The position numbers and the translations under genes were made by a program. DNA of 64,000 nt from Apteryx mantelli (Eukaryota > Chordata > Aves > Apterygiformes > Apterygidae), in NCBI RefSeq assembly GCF_036417845.1, contig NC_089980.1:66276501-66340500 (forward strand), given 5' to 3'. Numbering within the stretch: position 1 is the first letter of the stretch; each line of letters opens with the position of its first letter. The notes beneath the pieces are model-generated. The model was given only the letters and a program-made list of their open reading frames with translations. It searched no databases and was not told the origin of the DNA. Below are positions 13,230 to 26,198 of this stretch, in pieces.

Positions 13230-16200
13230 CGAACACTTGTATATGCAGCTTCATAAGAAACGAAGTGTAAACACTGCTGTCGATCAGAATTTTAATTGCC
13301 CAAATGTTTGTTGAAAGCCAGTTTAAGATGAACATGTTAAAGTGAACTCACCTTGAAATTTTGGCATTTTGTTGTGAAAATATTTGCAGTGCTGACCCAT
13401 CTCCACCTGGATTCTTTTAAAACCCTCTAGAGCTTTATCACTTCTATGAATTTTTTTCTGATTCTAAAATTAGTCTTGTAATAATAGAAACATGAGATTT
13501 GCTGACAGGCTTCTCAGTGAGCTAGGGTGGGCTGGGGCTGCTATTTTAAGCTCCTGGGTGAGAAAAGTGATTGGTAGTATGCACTGAGCCCTGATTCAGC
13601 AGGAACTGGTGCAGAGTCCCTGCTTCATGTTCAAGCTGCAAAAAGCATTGAAGGGGATCTCTGCTTAAACAAACAGATAGAAACATTGCAAGGTGTTAGG
13701 AAAAGCTCACTTGTCAGTATTAGAGAGCAGAAGATTACTCAGAAGAGTCCAGCTCTAGTCAGCACCACAGCTGATGAAAATGGGCAAACTTCAATGAAGT
13801 CAACAGGGTTATAATGATTTTACATTTACTCAGGATCTGATCTGATATCTGAATGTGAGTTTATTTTAATCACAAATTAATCACAACGGCTATCAGCAGA
13901 ATGCCCTTCTATCTGGCTGTTCTGCAACAATGATAAAACTTTCTTCCATCTCTATTTGATCAGCTTGATCAAATTGGGAAAGTAGTGGAACAAGCAGTTC
14001 AATCCGAGACAGTCATATTTAGACAATCTAAACCTATGGCTGATGAGAGACCTCTGAAAAAGATATTTCTCTGAATTTAATAAGTCAGCTGGACCTGGAA
14101 GTTGAAATGCTTTTGAAGGGTCACCATCCAGATTAGCTTCCCCAAATGGCCTGAGAAAGGGGAATTTTAGAAGGTATGGTTAGTAGTTGTAGTTAATGCA
14201 CTGTCAAGATCTGAAGAATACTGAGATGAATTAATTCCACTTTTTTTTTTCAGTTGCTGCTGGATTTAACTGGAGATTGTCTCCTGGCATGACACAAAAC
14301 TAAATCTGATTCAGAAAGACATTCTCTACAATAACTTCAATAATACTGCTCTTACTTAATTTTCTTTTGTCAAGATCAAATTAAGCTAAGTCTAGTGCAT
14401 TAGAAAGGTGTGCATGAAGAGCTTGGGGCCAGGGAAGGGGGAATGGGCCTCTGGACTGCACAGATGCCAGACCTGACAGCTTTCACATTCTCCTCCTAGG
14501 GAGATGGAAAGAATGATGTAGCTCTGCAGATTTTATCTGTGTGTGATACCTGCTGTTATTATAAGGGAATTTCAGGGCATGGAGTTAACCCTCGGGAGTC
14601 TGTGTACCAGCATATATATCATGTAGCATATATTGTGAAATACAAATTCAACATCCTCTGGTGAGTCTTTCTTTTTGTTCTCTCCTTCATTTGCCTTGGT
14701 TCACCAGTGCTCTCCTTAATGCTCTTGTAAAGGGAGAAGTTTGGGCCCTCCCCACACCCCAGACCTTTCTCTGGCCCTTGAGAAGCCGGGCAGACCGGGA
14801 GTTCCATGCTTCCCTTCAGACGTCTGCCTGCTACTCATGTCCCACAATGTTCCTGGCTAAATGCTAGTTCTTCCCGGATCCTGACTTACACAGCATTTGT
14901 ATTCCACTTAATCCTCGATGTTTCATAATCTAAAGCAGGGAAGGAAAGCTTTTTGGCATGCAGACCTCATAGAAAAAAAAAAGAGTCATCTGGGATGGAA
15001 GAGCAAAATGAGCAAATTTCAGTGCAACACAGGGCTTTTCTTCTTTTGCTTAAAAATGTTGCATTTTTTACCTTGGGGTACCTCATATGAATGGAGTCTC
15101 CTGAGGTTAAAAACAAAAACAATATGTAGATAATAGCCTTTAACTTTAGTATGGAATAAACTAAGTTTAGCCTGAAAGGAAGTTTGGAGAGAAGTGAAAG
15201 AGGCAGAGTTTAGTGCTTTACCTCACTGAGTTTTTCTTGCAGTAAAACTGCCAGGCCCAATCTCTCCTGCAAATTTATCACATGCCCATTACTTGCTCCA
15301 AAGTAAAGAAAACACTTATTTTTTTCCTTGGAAAGTGCTAAAGATAAAGCCCTACTCTCCCTTTCCAGGTTCTGCTTCCACTCCTCAGCAACCAAAGCAG
15401 TGCAAAAAAGCGCAGAAGGCTTTTCTAATGTTCCCCAGCTTTGCAGGTGCTGGAGGCCAGGCTCTGCCTGAGCGACGGGGGACAGCGGGACTCCCGTGCC
15501 AGGTCGCTTCAGAGCCTGCCTCCTGCAGCTGGAGCTGCAGCTGGAGAAATGTCCAAAACAGGCAGGTAGGATGTGCAGGAGAGGAGTCCTCCCACATCTG
15601 CCCATGTGAAACAGACACAGTAGGCAAGAACGTGTTGAGTCTTCTCTTTAAGCAGTGCAGCAGTGTCTGAAGTTTCCCTGTGGCCACCTCGGGAGCAAAT
15701 CCTCCCCGGGCTTTTGCTGGGGCAGTGCGAGTCCACGCTGCCTCTTCCTGAAGGTTGCGGCTTAACATCCTAGCCAGCCTCAAACTATATGTTTGACTCT
15801 GTATGTTGGCCTGCCTGCCAGAATGTAAAAATCAAACTTCCATTTCTTTGTGGGTTATCCTTTTTTTGATCTTTGGAAACCATAGCCCTGAGTCGCTTTT
15901 TCAGTAATTGCAAGATTTATTTTTGAAATGCTGAACATTAATCACGTAGGAATGGGAGGAAAACAGAAATAGGGAGGGAAGTGCATAATTATTGAACAGG
16001 AAGAACAAAATTAAAACTTTCAAATCTAATTTCCTATGAGTCTTGAAACAGCAGTTAAAAAAAGGAAAAAAGTAAGCTTCCAAAAAAGCACATAAAAGCT
16101 AGGCAAAACTGCACAGAAAAGCATAGTGTTCCTTTAATAAAACTATGTGTAATCACCAGGCTACCTGACTAACTGGTACATAACATGTTCGTCTAAGCAT

Positions 16201-19200
16201 AGTAACTCTCCCAGTGAGAGAAACATTATGAGCTGAACAAGAATATACATGCTTTGGAAAGACTTTCCTAGAATCTTGATGCTTATTATATTAGTCAATC
16301 TGGTGCACTTGGAACTGGTAGAAGACTGTTGAGTCTCAAATGAAACAGTCATATAGAAAACACAGAGAGAAACTGGAGAACTTAATTTTAGATAACTAAA
16401 GTTACCCAGCAAAGGAAATATGAGGGCAAGATACGATCTTGCTGGGGTCTACCTTAGAGATCATCAGTACGATTGTAGTCCAAGCCACAGAAATGCCAAC
16501 ACAGTTAAAGCTACAGTACTCTTACAAAGAAATGAGCCAAAAAGAACAAAGAAAGAACTGAGAGTTGCAGCACTCTCGCAAAGAAATAAGTTTTCATATC
16601 TTTCTAATGATCTTTGTGTGTGTTATGCTTCACTGACAGTTGCCTCTTTTTGTTTCTCCAAAAATTAAGTCCAATTTTCTGGTTAAGGCTCTGTGTCTTT
16701 GAGGTGAAAAATAAGTAGCAACACAAAAGCCAGCCCCTGGGAAGGACTTCAACACCCTGAGCACAGCCAGGACCCCGCGCATGGCCCCGTGCTGCCCACT
16801 GCCAGCCGACTGCATCTGCACTGGTGCTGGCAGAAACGCCGCGGGTGTTGCAGCGCAGGCAGCCTGCAGCAGCAGCCTCCTTTGCCACAGTAAGTGCAGG
16901 AGAAGGAAATAAAGTATGTAAAGCCACTGTCCTGCTGCAGCCCTTTCTGGTCACACCGGGGTGGTGGCATATGTGGGGCCGCTGGGCTGGGTGGCAGTGA
17001 GCGGCAGTGGGAGATAGCAGAGTATCCGACGCCATTGCCTACTCAAGGCTTTGATTTCACCAAACATAACTGGCTCTGCTCCAAAGCCGCAAAATGTCCA
17101 ATCCTTTTCCAAATAAAATTGAAAGCATTGTTGATGGGGCCTGAAATACTGATGAACCATGAAGATTTTTGTTTCCTGCATTCTGATTGATTTCTGGTGC
17201 CTGGTAATGCAAGAAAAGCCTTGCACATGCGAAATAGTTCCCCACTAAATACATGGAAAATGCCCCAAAAGGACAATCGATCAAGACCTGATATTACCTG
17301 CTGGCAGAAAAGGGAGCATCTAGCTGTCTATAAATGTTGAATTTGCTCCAAATCAAATCTGTTTTGTTATTAATGAGATCAGATAAAGTGGATCTGAGAA
17401 GTGAAAAAGTGTTATGGAAATCCAAACATCTATTTCCACTGGTTGTTAGAGACCATGGCGAAGGAAAATTGTGAGTGATTGAAACAAATGTTGAAGGCCT
17501 CAGCAAGGGGACAGTTCTGCCACAAATGGAGTAGTTGTGATGAACTTTTCAGCTGGCTATTGTTAAAATAGAAATCCTTGTGATCATGGTTCTTTCCCCT
17601 CCTGAACATTTCAAAATTACTGAAATATATAACTGAGACCCCAGTTCAATGACAGCTTTAGGGTAAATACAGATTAACAGCTTTTTGGACTTGGTGCTTG
17701 AACTAGGCACCTGTTATGGCTCTACTGGAGTGCTTACTGCTGACCAGACCTCAAACATGAGGCCTGCTTCCCCGGTGAAACACGGGGATGAAGCTGTAAC
17801 TGTTGAAGAACATATTGATGATTCTGATATGTTCTCTCACTGAGACACAGATTGTGAAGTACTCGGATGCATTTGTTTTCTGAAATTGTTTCATTAATAT
17901 CTTTGCAATATTTTTCCCATTACAGAATCACAGAAAAAGCAATCTGGGAAGGCTGTAGGGGGGCATCTTTTCCATGTTTGTCCTGTTCTTAAAAAGCCAC
18001 AAAGGAAAATACTACATCTCCTTGGGGCAAACTATTCGAGTGCCTCATTCTCTTATGAATATCATAGTGAATCTCTCATATACCAGCACTGGAATTAATG
18101 TGCTGGTTAATGATACATTACAATCAGATCTGTAACCTTATTTTGGTGAGATTCAGCATTATGCTCTGCAAACACAATGGATGCGCATACTTAGCTAGCT
18201 GAGTACACGACTTTACCATCAGTTTAAGCTGACCTAAGCATGGGCTACTTCCAGAAGAGGCTATCCCACCATCTCCTGGCCCATGCCTGAATGTTTCTGC
18301 TTGCTATCTCCCGGGTGTTCACACAGCTAGATGATTAGCTGTATTGGAGTCGAGTCCTTCTCTCCTTCCCCCACCTCACCCAAAAAAGAGTTGTTTCCTG
18401 GTGCATCAGACCGGTGGACTAGATGATTGTGCAGCTGCAGGAGTGCTTGTGGTGGCACAAGGGGCAGTGGGAACGCGCAGCTGAGGGGCGGGAGGCGTGG
18501 GATGTGATTGCCCTTTTTGGCAGGAGGATGAACTTAGATTAGCTTCAGCCCCTTGTGAAAGTGGACCTCAGGTATTTGCATACTGCAAACCAGCTTCCCC
18601 TCCCCCCCAGGATGTGTCATTTCAAAAAGAAAAATGCTTCTTTGCCTACGGTCCTAAGCCTTCCCGCTACACAAAAGCTGCATTTTTGTTCAGTCTTTTT
18701 TCTACCACCTTTAAGGCTGGGACATCACTTCAAGAAAGAGAAGGTGCACTATGTGGCTTGAGGTACAGGGTGAACTCATGGTCAGTTGAAGTGGAGTTTT
18801 GATTTTGACTACGGTGGGGCCAGCTTTCACCCTGAGGCTTTATGTGGGACACCCAGCACAGGAGTGGGGTTGGAACAGGCATGAGACAACTCCCGGCAGC
18901 TACGCGGTGGCCTGACGGTCCCCCTGCTGCCCCCAGCCATGCTGGCATGCCATGTCATGGGTGACACATCATGGGGGGATAGCGGAAAGCTGTGCTGGGA
19001 GAGCTCAGCCTCTCAGACAGCTGCAGAAATGAATCATTAATGAGTTACAGATAGAGCTGCGTTGAGTTTATTTTCCAAATTTGAGGGGGTATTTCTGCAT
19101 TTTTTTATTTCACCTGTTTTTAGCTCAGCTCTTCCCCCCATTCTCTCCAGGCTCAGCTTGGTCTCCTTCAGGCTGCATCATGGGCAATACTTTGAGCAAC

Positions 19201-21315
19201 CTGCGGGTTAAACGGATGATGTGGTCTTTTTCCTCCGAGAAATAATGTCCCTTATACTGAGGAGAAGATCAGGAAACAACTTACCAGGAGACTGAATTAT
19301 ACTGTTAGATGAAAAGGGGGATGACAAGCTCAGACATGGGTGAGCATTGCAGAATTTTAGCGATAAAATCGACATGAAGGTTGCAAAAAAAATAGCAAGA
19401 GAAAATGCCCAGTGTGCAAGGCAAAGCACAGCAACCCAAATTAACTGTCTAATTCATAGTCCCCTGCTGAATAAAAGCTAGCTCTGTAGTCCTCTGAAGC
19501 TGCTCATTGCTGCAGAAGGCCCAGAAACAAAGAAACAAAACTCAATGAGGGGGAAGGAGGAAAAGACACAGAAATAATCACAGAAATGATGAAACCAGCA
19601 TTTTTCCAGTCAGAAGATAAAATTAAATAATAATAACAATTATAATAGTAATAACAGTTCTTTGCTGTATTTACTGAGATAGCACCAATTCAAACCTGAG
19701 ACGCAGCTTCCTAGGTTTGTGCTGACGGATAAAATGGCCCATGCCCTGCACCCAGAGTGCCTTGGGTCATGGAGACGCTTCTGGGAGTCCCCTGACACCA
19801 TCAGGGTCCCCACATTGCAGCAATGCCGGAAAGCCACTTTTGTCTTCCTCCCTGCTATGCCTTCTGGCATAACGATCCTCAGGACTTTTCTGGCATTTTT
19901 CTAAATTGGATGGGTACGTTACTTCAGTATGGCAATTAGTGACAGTTAAGCATTAATTGAGAATTAGTGTCTGCCAGCTTGATAAAAAGTAGCTCTATCA
20001 GGCATTTTGAGGCATTATGGAAATCATTATTTTTCAATTATACTGTTTCAGCTTTGTCAACTGGTGTATAACCTGTGTACGTTGTTTTTCAAATTAAGGA
20101 AAAGTTTGGCATTGTAACAGCTAAGAAACATGGCATGTGCAGTAGAAATGCCAAAATCCTGGCAGCTGCTCCACAAGGGTGAGTATTGTGTGCAAAGCAG
20201 ATGGCAGGAAAATAAGCACATAAGAAAATACAAGAGAGGTGTGTTTTGTGTAACTGTCTTGCTACATCTTATTTAAGGTATTTTTTTTTAATGTATGTAA
20301 TACACTGTTAATACATATTAAAGTGATGGCAAAGCTCTGTAAAATAGGTGCCTTTCTGAGCATTTATGCAATAAAACAAAGCCAGCTTCAGAAGGAAACA
20401 GAAGATCGTTGTGAATCATAAAGATGATTTGGAAAGAATGTGAAAAATGCTGCCTGTTCAGCCATCAAGAAAAGCTTCACAGGATGCAGGTTCCAACGTC
20501 CATCCTGCGTAATGAAGTGAGCCTGGTCACACGTGTAACTGAACTCTTATTTAATAAATGTTACCATACATTTTCCAAGTGCATTAGTATTCCAATAAGA
20601 AAATTCCTATGCTTCAATTAGATATGCGTGTATTTTTTCCCTCATCTAATCAAGCTGAATTACATCAGATGGGGCCATCACTGCTTCTTATCCTCGGACT
20701 GGCAGTTGTAAGATGTCAGAGCATTGCTTTGCTGCACAGGCAGCAGACATTCCCATTGTGGGGAGGAATATAACCTGTCAGGTCAAAGTCTTATCTTTTC
20801 CCAGTCATGAGTCAGTGATGAAAGGGCAGCCAGAGCATGCAAAAGTAACAAGAGAAAGATTTGTCATGGCTAATGGGGACACTAATGGACAAAACACTTC
20901 AGCTGACTTCACTGATAATATAGAGGTCCCTGCGATGAGGAATGAGGTTTAAGAGTGACAGTGTTTGCAAGAAAATTGGAAATAAACAGCCTAGCTGTGT
21001 TATTAGGAGAGGGGCTTATTTAAAGCTTTCTATTAATTTTGATGAATATACTGTAAGTGCTTTGACATGAAAAGAAAGTAATGTTCTGTCATGTCATGTT
21101 AATCTACGAACCTAGAGGATTCACAAATCTTGCAGCCAGTATAGGGAAGATGGAGATCAGCTGGGTAAAAATACTGTTAAGCAAACAACTGGTTATTCCT
21201 GAATTCCTTAATGGCACAATAGTTACTGTCATTAACATCCTATCTATTCTAATGATAATATTGTACAATCGGTCTAGTATATTCCTCCAGACATGGTGCA
21301 ATATAGAGTACCACC

Positions 21316-21337
21316 AATTCAGAATGAATTCAGAATG
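21316..21337. repeat. 11-bp perfect tandem duplication
   Basis: The unit aattcagaatg occurs twice in direct succession and is followed by a partial third copy (aatt). Confidence 0.85.
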
Positions 21338-22354
21338 AATTTCTCCACTTCTTTTCAGCCAGTAAGGTCTGTCTGTTTTTTCTTCCTTTTTTTTTTCTTT
21401 TTTTAGAAGAAACTCCTGAAAATGTAACTCAGATGAGCAGCTTGCTGCCTTCTTTTAAAATGATGCAGGGACGTGCTTCTGTTAGCAGGTATGTCAAGCT
21501 AGAGATGAAGTCAGGCAGGTATCTTTTCATGGAAGCATTACTTTTTTGCTAACACATCATAGGCCAGAATCCAGGGAGGAGAACTGATAAAGCCTGACTC
21601 CAGCCATGAAAGAACACAATACTTCTATTCACTTAAAAATCTGTAGAAAGGTTGTTTAGTAACTTTTTTCAAGACAATTGCTGGCAGAAGTGTTTTAGGC
21701 TATGATGGGGGGACTAACTCCTAAGGAGACTCAGCAAGTACATTTTTGTTTTCTGCTGTCTAAATAGAAAACTCATAGTTAGATACTCACTTAGAAAACT
21801 GGAGAGGTTTTTCTAGAATCACTTCAGAGTGACCCTAAAAAGTGCCTCCTGCCAGGGGATGGCTCTAGCCACCCATGTGCTCATTAGTCCTGCCTCCAGA
21901 GCTTCTGCTGGAGTCACACTGTGAGAAGCAGGGTATATAAATCCAAATAAAGTGCTACAATAATGCTGCTGCTCTGCTGCTAATGCTCGATCTGAATCAG
22001 CCAATGTGACAGCACACATCTGCATCAGGCCATATAGATTTATCCCTTCAGAGCAGTTTTGGGCATCTTCCACTAAAGCATGACTTTTTTAGATTGCTGT
22101 CCTGAGGTGCCTGCTTTTCCTGACACACTGTGTAGAAAATTTAGCTTTCTAACTGTGGGCTTGGGATTCAACTCTGAAAGGAGATGGGAGTCAAAATGTA
22201 TTTGTTGACTCTACCTATAATTACCTCATTTCCTAACACTACAGAGCTGTAGTAAGTATCATTCCAGAAATAATTTAGGTGGATGAGCACAAACACACTG
22301 TTGCTAGCAAAAATATAAGTGTAAAGTGCATTTATATATCAGAAAATAGGTGCT

Positions 22355-22396
22355 GATAGATATATAGATAGTTCGATTGATCGATCGATTAGATAT
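22355..22396. repeat. GATA / TCGA simple repeat
   Basis: A short degenerate GATA-type run passes into an alternating tcga/gatc run at 22373-22390. Confidence 0.7.
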
Positions 22397-22990
22397 TTCA
22401 ACAACAGCATGTCTGATTTGAAGGACTGTTTCACATAGCTCCAAACATTGGTTTGGTCTTTTTCATGGGCTCTGTCTCTCTAGTTTTTTTCATAGCCACC
22501 TTACATTTTCTAGAACAGCCTTAGCATCAGAAAGCACAGAATTTAGCAGGTGTATCTCATCAAATGCAATTTCTGTCTCATTTTTCTTTGATTCATTAAG
22601 CTTGATCTCCCATTCTTGAGATGATGCATGGCAGTTTGCAATCTTTTCCCATTTACAACATACCAGGAACACTTTATTGTCTGTATTTTAAAGATGAATT
22701 ATTAATATACTAACCCACAGAAGCTAGCCTTTATCTCCATTTGTTTTCTTCAAACGCTGAGGGTTCTTTTTAAGGTCAGTCTAGTGACTTGTGAGAATCA
22801 GTACAGAGGCATACAGGACCGTACAATAAGAATCATTAGACATGCCCTAACAAACAAACAGAATGATTAATTTAATGTTAGCTAAGATGTGGTATTTGAA
22901 ACTAATAATATGGTACTACCACTTTCTAATAGTAAAATATTACAAACATACCTCAATACAATGCCTTTCACATTGCATAGCACCTGAATA

Positions 22991-25377
22991 AAGGCATACC
23001 TCAGAGAAATTGCGGGTTTGGTTCTAGACCACCGCAATAGAGCGAATATTGCAATAAAGTGAGTCACACAAATTTTCTGGTTTCCCAGTACATATAAAAG
23101 TTATGTTTACACTATACTGTAGTCTATTAAGTGTGCAATAGCATTATGTCTAAAAAAATCAATGTACCTACCTTAATTAAAAAATACTTTATTGCTAAGA
23201 AATGCTAACCATCATCCGAGCCTTCAGCGGGTCATAATCTTTTTCTGATGGAGGGTCTTGCCTCGATGTTGATAGCTGCTGACTGATCAGGGTGGTGGTG
23301 GCTGAAGGTTGGGGTGGCTGTGGCAATTTCTTAAATAAGACAGCAGTGAAGTTTGCCACATCAATTGACTCTTCCTTTCACAAAGGATTTCTCTTTAGCA
23401 TGCGATGCTGTTTGACGATAGCATTTTACCCACAACAGAACTTGGAGTCAGTCCTCTCAAACCCTGCCGCTGCCGCTGTCATACTCTAAATCCTTTGTTG
23501 TCATTTCAACAATGCTCACAGCATCTTCACCAGGAGTAGATTCCTTCTCAAGAAGCCACTTTCTTTGCTCATCCATAAGAAGCAACTCCTCATCCGTTCA
23601 AGTTTTATCACGAGATTGCAGCAATTCAGTCACGTCTTCAGGCTCCACTTCTAATTCTAGTTCTCTTGCTATTTCCACCACATCTGCAGTTGCTTCCTCC
23701 CCTGAAGTCTTGAACCCCTCCAAGTCATCCATGAGGGTTGGAATCAACCTCTTCCAAACTCCTGTTAATGTTGATATTTTGACTTCCTCCCATGAATCAC
23801 AAATGTTCTTAATGGCATCTAGAATGGTGAATCCTTTCCAGAAGGTTTTCAATTTACTTTGCCCAGATCCATCAGAGCAATCACTGTCTATGGCAGCTCT
23901 AGCCTTACGAAATGTATTGCTTAAATAATAAGACTTGGAAGTCGAAATGACTCCTTGATCCATGGGCTGCAGAATGGATGTCGTGTTAGCAGGCATGAAA
24001 ACAACAGGAATCTCGTTGTACATCTCCATCAGAGCTCTTGGGTGACCAGGTGCATTGTCAATGAGCAGTAATATTTTGAAAAGCATCTTTTTTTCTGAGC
24101 AGTAGGTCTCAACAGTGGGCTTAAAATATTCAGTAAACCATGTTGTAAACAGATGTGCTGTCCTCCAGGCTTTGTTGTTCCATTGATAGAGCACAGGCAG
24201 AGTAGATTTAGCATAATTCTTCAGGGCCCTAGGATTTTTGGCATGGTAAATGAGCATTGGCTTCAGCTTGAAGTCACCAGCTGCATTAGCCCCTAACATG
24301 AGAGTCAGCCTGTCCTCTGAAGCTTTGAAGCCAGGCCTTGACTTCTCCTCTCTAGCTATGAAAGTCCTAGATGGCATCTTCTTCCAATATAAGGCTGTTT
24401 CATCTACATTGAAAAACTGTTGCTTAGTGTAGCCACCTTCATCAAGTATCTTAGCTAGATCTTCTGCATAACTTGCTGCAGTTTCTACATCAGCACTTGC
24501 TGCTTCACCTGGCACTTTTATGTTATGGAGATGGCTTCCTTCCTTAAACCTCATGAACCAACCTCTGCTAGCTTCAAATTTTTCTTCTGCAGCTTCCTCA
24601 CCTCTCCCAGCCTTCACAGAATTGAAGAGAGTTAGAGCCCTGCTCTGGATGAGGCTTTGGCTTAAGGGAATGTTGTGGCTGGTTTGATCTAGCCAGACCA
24701 CTAAAACTTTCTCCATACCAGCAAGAAGGCTGTTTCACTTATCATTCGTGTGTTCCCTGGAGTAGCACTTTGAATTTCCTTCAGGAACTTTTCCTTTGCA
24801 CTCACAACTTGGCAAACCGTTTGGCGCAAGAGGCCAAGCTTTCGGCCTGTCTCGGCTTTCAACGTGCCTTCCTCACTAAGCTTCATCATTTCTAGCTTTT
24901 GATTTAAAGGGAGAGACCTGCGACTCTTCCTTTCCCTTGAACACTTAGAGGCCATTGTAGGGTTATTAATTGCCCTAATGTCAATATTGTTGTGTCTCAG
25001 GGAATAGGGAGGCCCGAGGAGAGGGAGAGAGACAGGGGAACAGCCGGTTGGTGGAGCAGTCAGAACACATACAACATTTATCGATTAAGTTCACCATCTT
25101 ATCTGGGAGCGGTTCATGACGCCCCGAAACAATTACAATAGTAACATCCAAGATCACTGGTCACAGACCACCATAACAGATATAATTATAATGAAAAAGT
25201 TTCAAATTTTGTGAGAATTTCCAAAATGTGACTGAGACATGAAGTGAGCACATGCTGTTGGAAAAATGGCACCAATAGACTCGCTCAATGCAGGGCTGCC
25301 ACAAACCTTCAATTTGTAAAAAACACAATATCTGCGAAGCATAATAAAGCAAAGCTCAATAAAACGAGATATGCCTG
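22991..25377 (-). mobile_element. Nearly full-length Tigger (Tigger1-like, pogo/Tc1-mariner) DNA transposon
   Basis: This element is 2387 bp long and is flanked by TA dinucleotides at 22989-22990 and 25378-25379, the TA target duplication of Tc1/mariner/pogo elements. The left end reads aaggcatacctcag (first base A instead of the expected C) and the right end, reverse complemented, reads caggcatatctcg, so the two are terminal inverted repeats. Subterminal sequence contains the tandem 'gcttcgc/aataaagc' motifs I associate with Tigger1. The transposase gene runs on the minus strand and fills most of the element. By recall, sequence and length (about 2.4 kb) match the Tigger1 family of placental mammals closely over the whole element, which is unexpected in a genome with active-looking CR1. 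The copy is dead because of a frameshift and an in-frame stop in the transposase. Its orientation is opposite to the small derivative at 41082-41397. Confidence 0.93.
23205..24955 (-). pseudogene. Tigger/pogo transposase, disrupted
   Basis: This is a cut-and-paste transposase of the pogo/Tigger group. The N-terminal frame (24955-24701, start [12 protein letters not shown]) carries a psq/CENP-B type helix-turn-helix in its first 60 or so residues. A frameshift near 24745 moves the frame to 24716-23598 (372 residues). That part has the second CENP-B/Tc5-type DNA-binding segment (about residues 27-77) followed by the DDE domain. The three catalytic aspartates are visible: FNVDET (D105), LLIDNAPGH (D220) and LQPMDQGV (D253), the last two separated by 32 residues. 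A TGA at 23598-23600 interrupts the frame, but related sequence ([14 protein letters not shown]) continues after it. The C-terminal part is shortened and ends at a stop near 23205. The catalytic core is preserved while the frame is broken, so the copy cannot make full-length protein. Similarity to human TIGD1-type sequence is from memory. Confidence 0.9.
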
Positions 25378-26112
25378 TATAAATAGAATTAATGACTTTC
25401 ATTTTCCTGTAACTCACTTTCTTTTGTAGCTGTACCTGGTGGAAGGGCATTTGCAGGCCATGGGACAGATGGAGATTGAGCTGTGTAATATAATTCATGC
25501 ATAGATTACTAATGGTACCCTTTCTAAACCTAATACATTGATTAACCCTCCTGTGAATAGCAAACAGGTCAGTGTACTAAGAGGTTATTAACTAGCTGAT
25601 GCCTGTGGTGTTTCTCTTACGGTGGTTTGAAAGGAAAAGAAAATAACTCTGATGTAGGTGGTATTTTCACCATTGCAGGAAATGCATGGGCCCATTTTGC
25701 AACATTTTTCTGAATTTCACTTTAGGAAACAGTTTTGTGAAATACTGATACCGAGCTCTCAGCAGTGCTAAGAAATGTGCAAGGCCAGAATGACAGAATA
25801 GCTTTAAAGTTGACAATAGCTTGAAAAAGAATAATCCATGTTTATTGAATCAGACAGTGTTTAACTCTCCTCCCATCACAATTAGAAATTTAAATATAGG
25901 AAAATATTTGTAGGCAAAACCCCCTACATCATCTCGGTACTATTCAATTATTTGAAGCTTGATAAATGGAGGCATTCTAGACAGGCATTTTATAGATTAA
26001 CTAATCTGTATATTTGTTCAAGAAAATTAAATTTTAAAACAGTCATGCCAATGTGTAAACTATACTGTTCTGAACCTCCTGGAAACAGACTTAAGCCTAA
26101 GTGGTGAAGGAA
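25378..26112. other. Intergenic spacer between Tigger and CR1 elements
   Basis: About 735 bases of unique AT-rich sequence. I see no gene, repeat or regulatory site that can be supported. Confidence 0.5.
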
Positions 26113-26128
26113 ATCACAGAATCACAGA
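26113..26128 (-). repeat. CR1 3'-terminal octamer repeats
   Basis: Two direct copies of ATCACAGA (reverse complement TCTGTGAT) mark the 3' terminus of the CR1 copy and fix its orientation. Confidence 0.92.
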
Positions 26129-26198
26129 ATCGCTGAGGTTGGAAGGGACCTCTGGAGATCATCTAGTCCAACCCCCCTCCTCAAGCAGGGTCACCTAG

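Larger units (their letters stand above)
9791..22990. other. Intergenic, no gene recognised
   Basis: About 13 kb of largely unique AT-rich sequence. It contains moderate GC patches at 10800-10970 and 16740-17030, short tandem duplications at 13188-13229 and 21316-21337, and a GATA/TCGA simple repeat at 22355-22396. Two AT-rich stretches (12730-12930 and 19980-20130) have dense homeodomain-type TAAT/ATTA cores and no reading frame; they could be conserved regulatory DNA, but this cannot be shown from one sequence. Short open frames here look like chance. Confidence 0.4.

Noticed and set aside
15210..15783. Overlapping open frames of 125-132 residues on both strands
   Set aside because: They mutually overlap, show no family resemblance and have no consistent splice context; most likely chance frames in a moderately GC-rich patch.
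23512..23928. A + strand open frame of 138 Ser-rich residues inside the Tigger element
   Set aside because: It is the antisense shadow of the transposase coding sequence.
23598..24716. A host TIGD-type domesticated gene
   Set aside because: The frame sits inside a transposon with both inverted repeats and TA duplications, and has a frameshift and a stop. It is a dead transposon copy.
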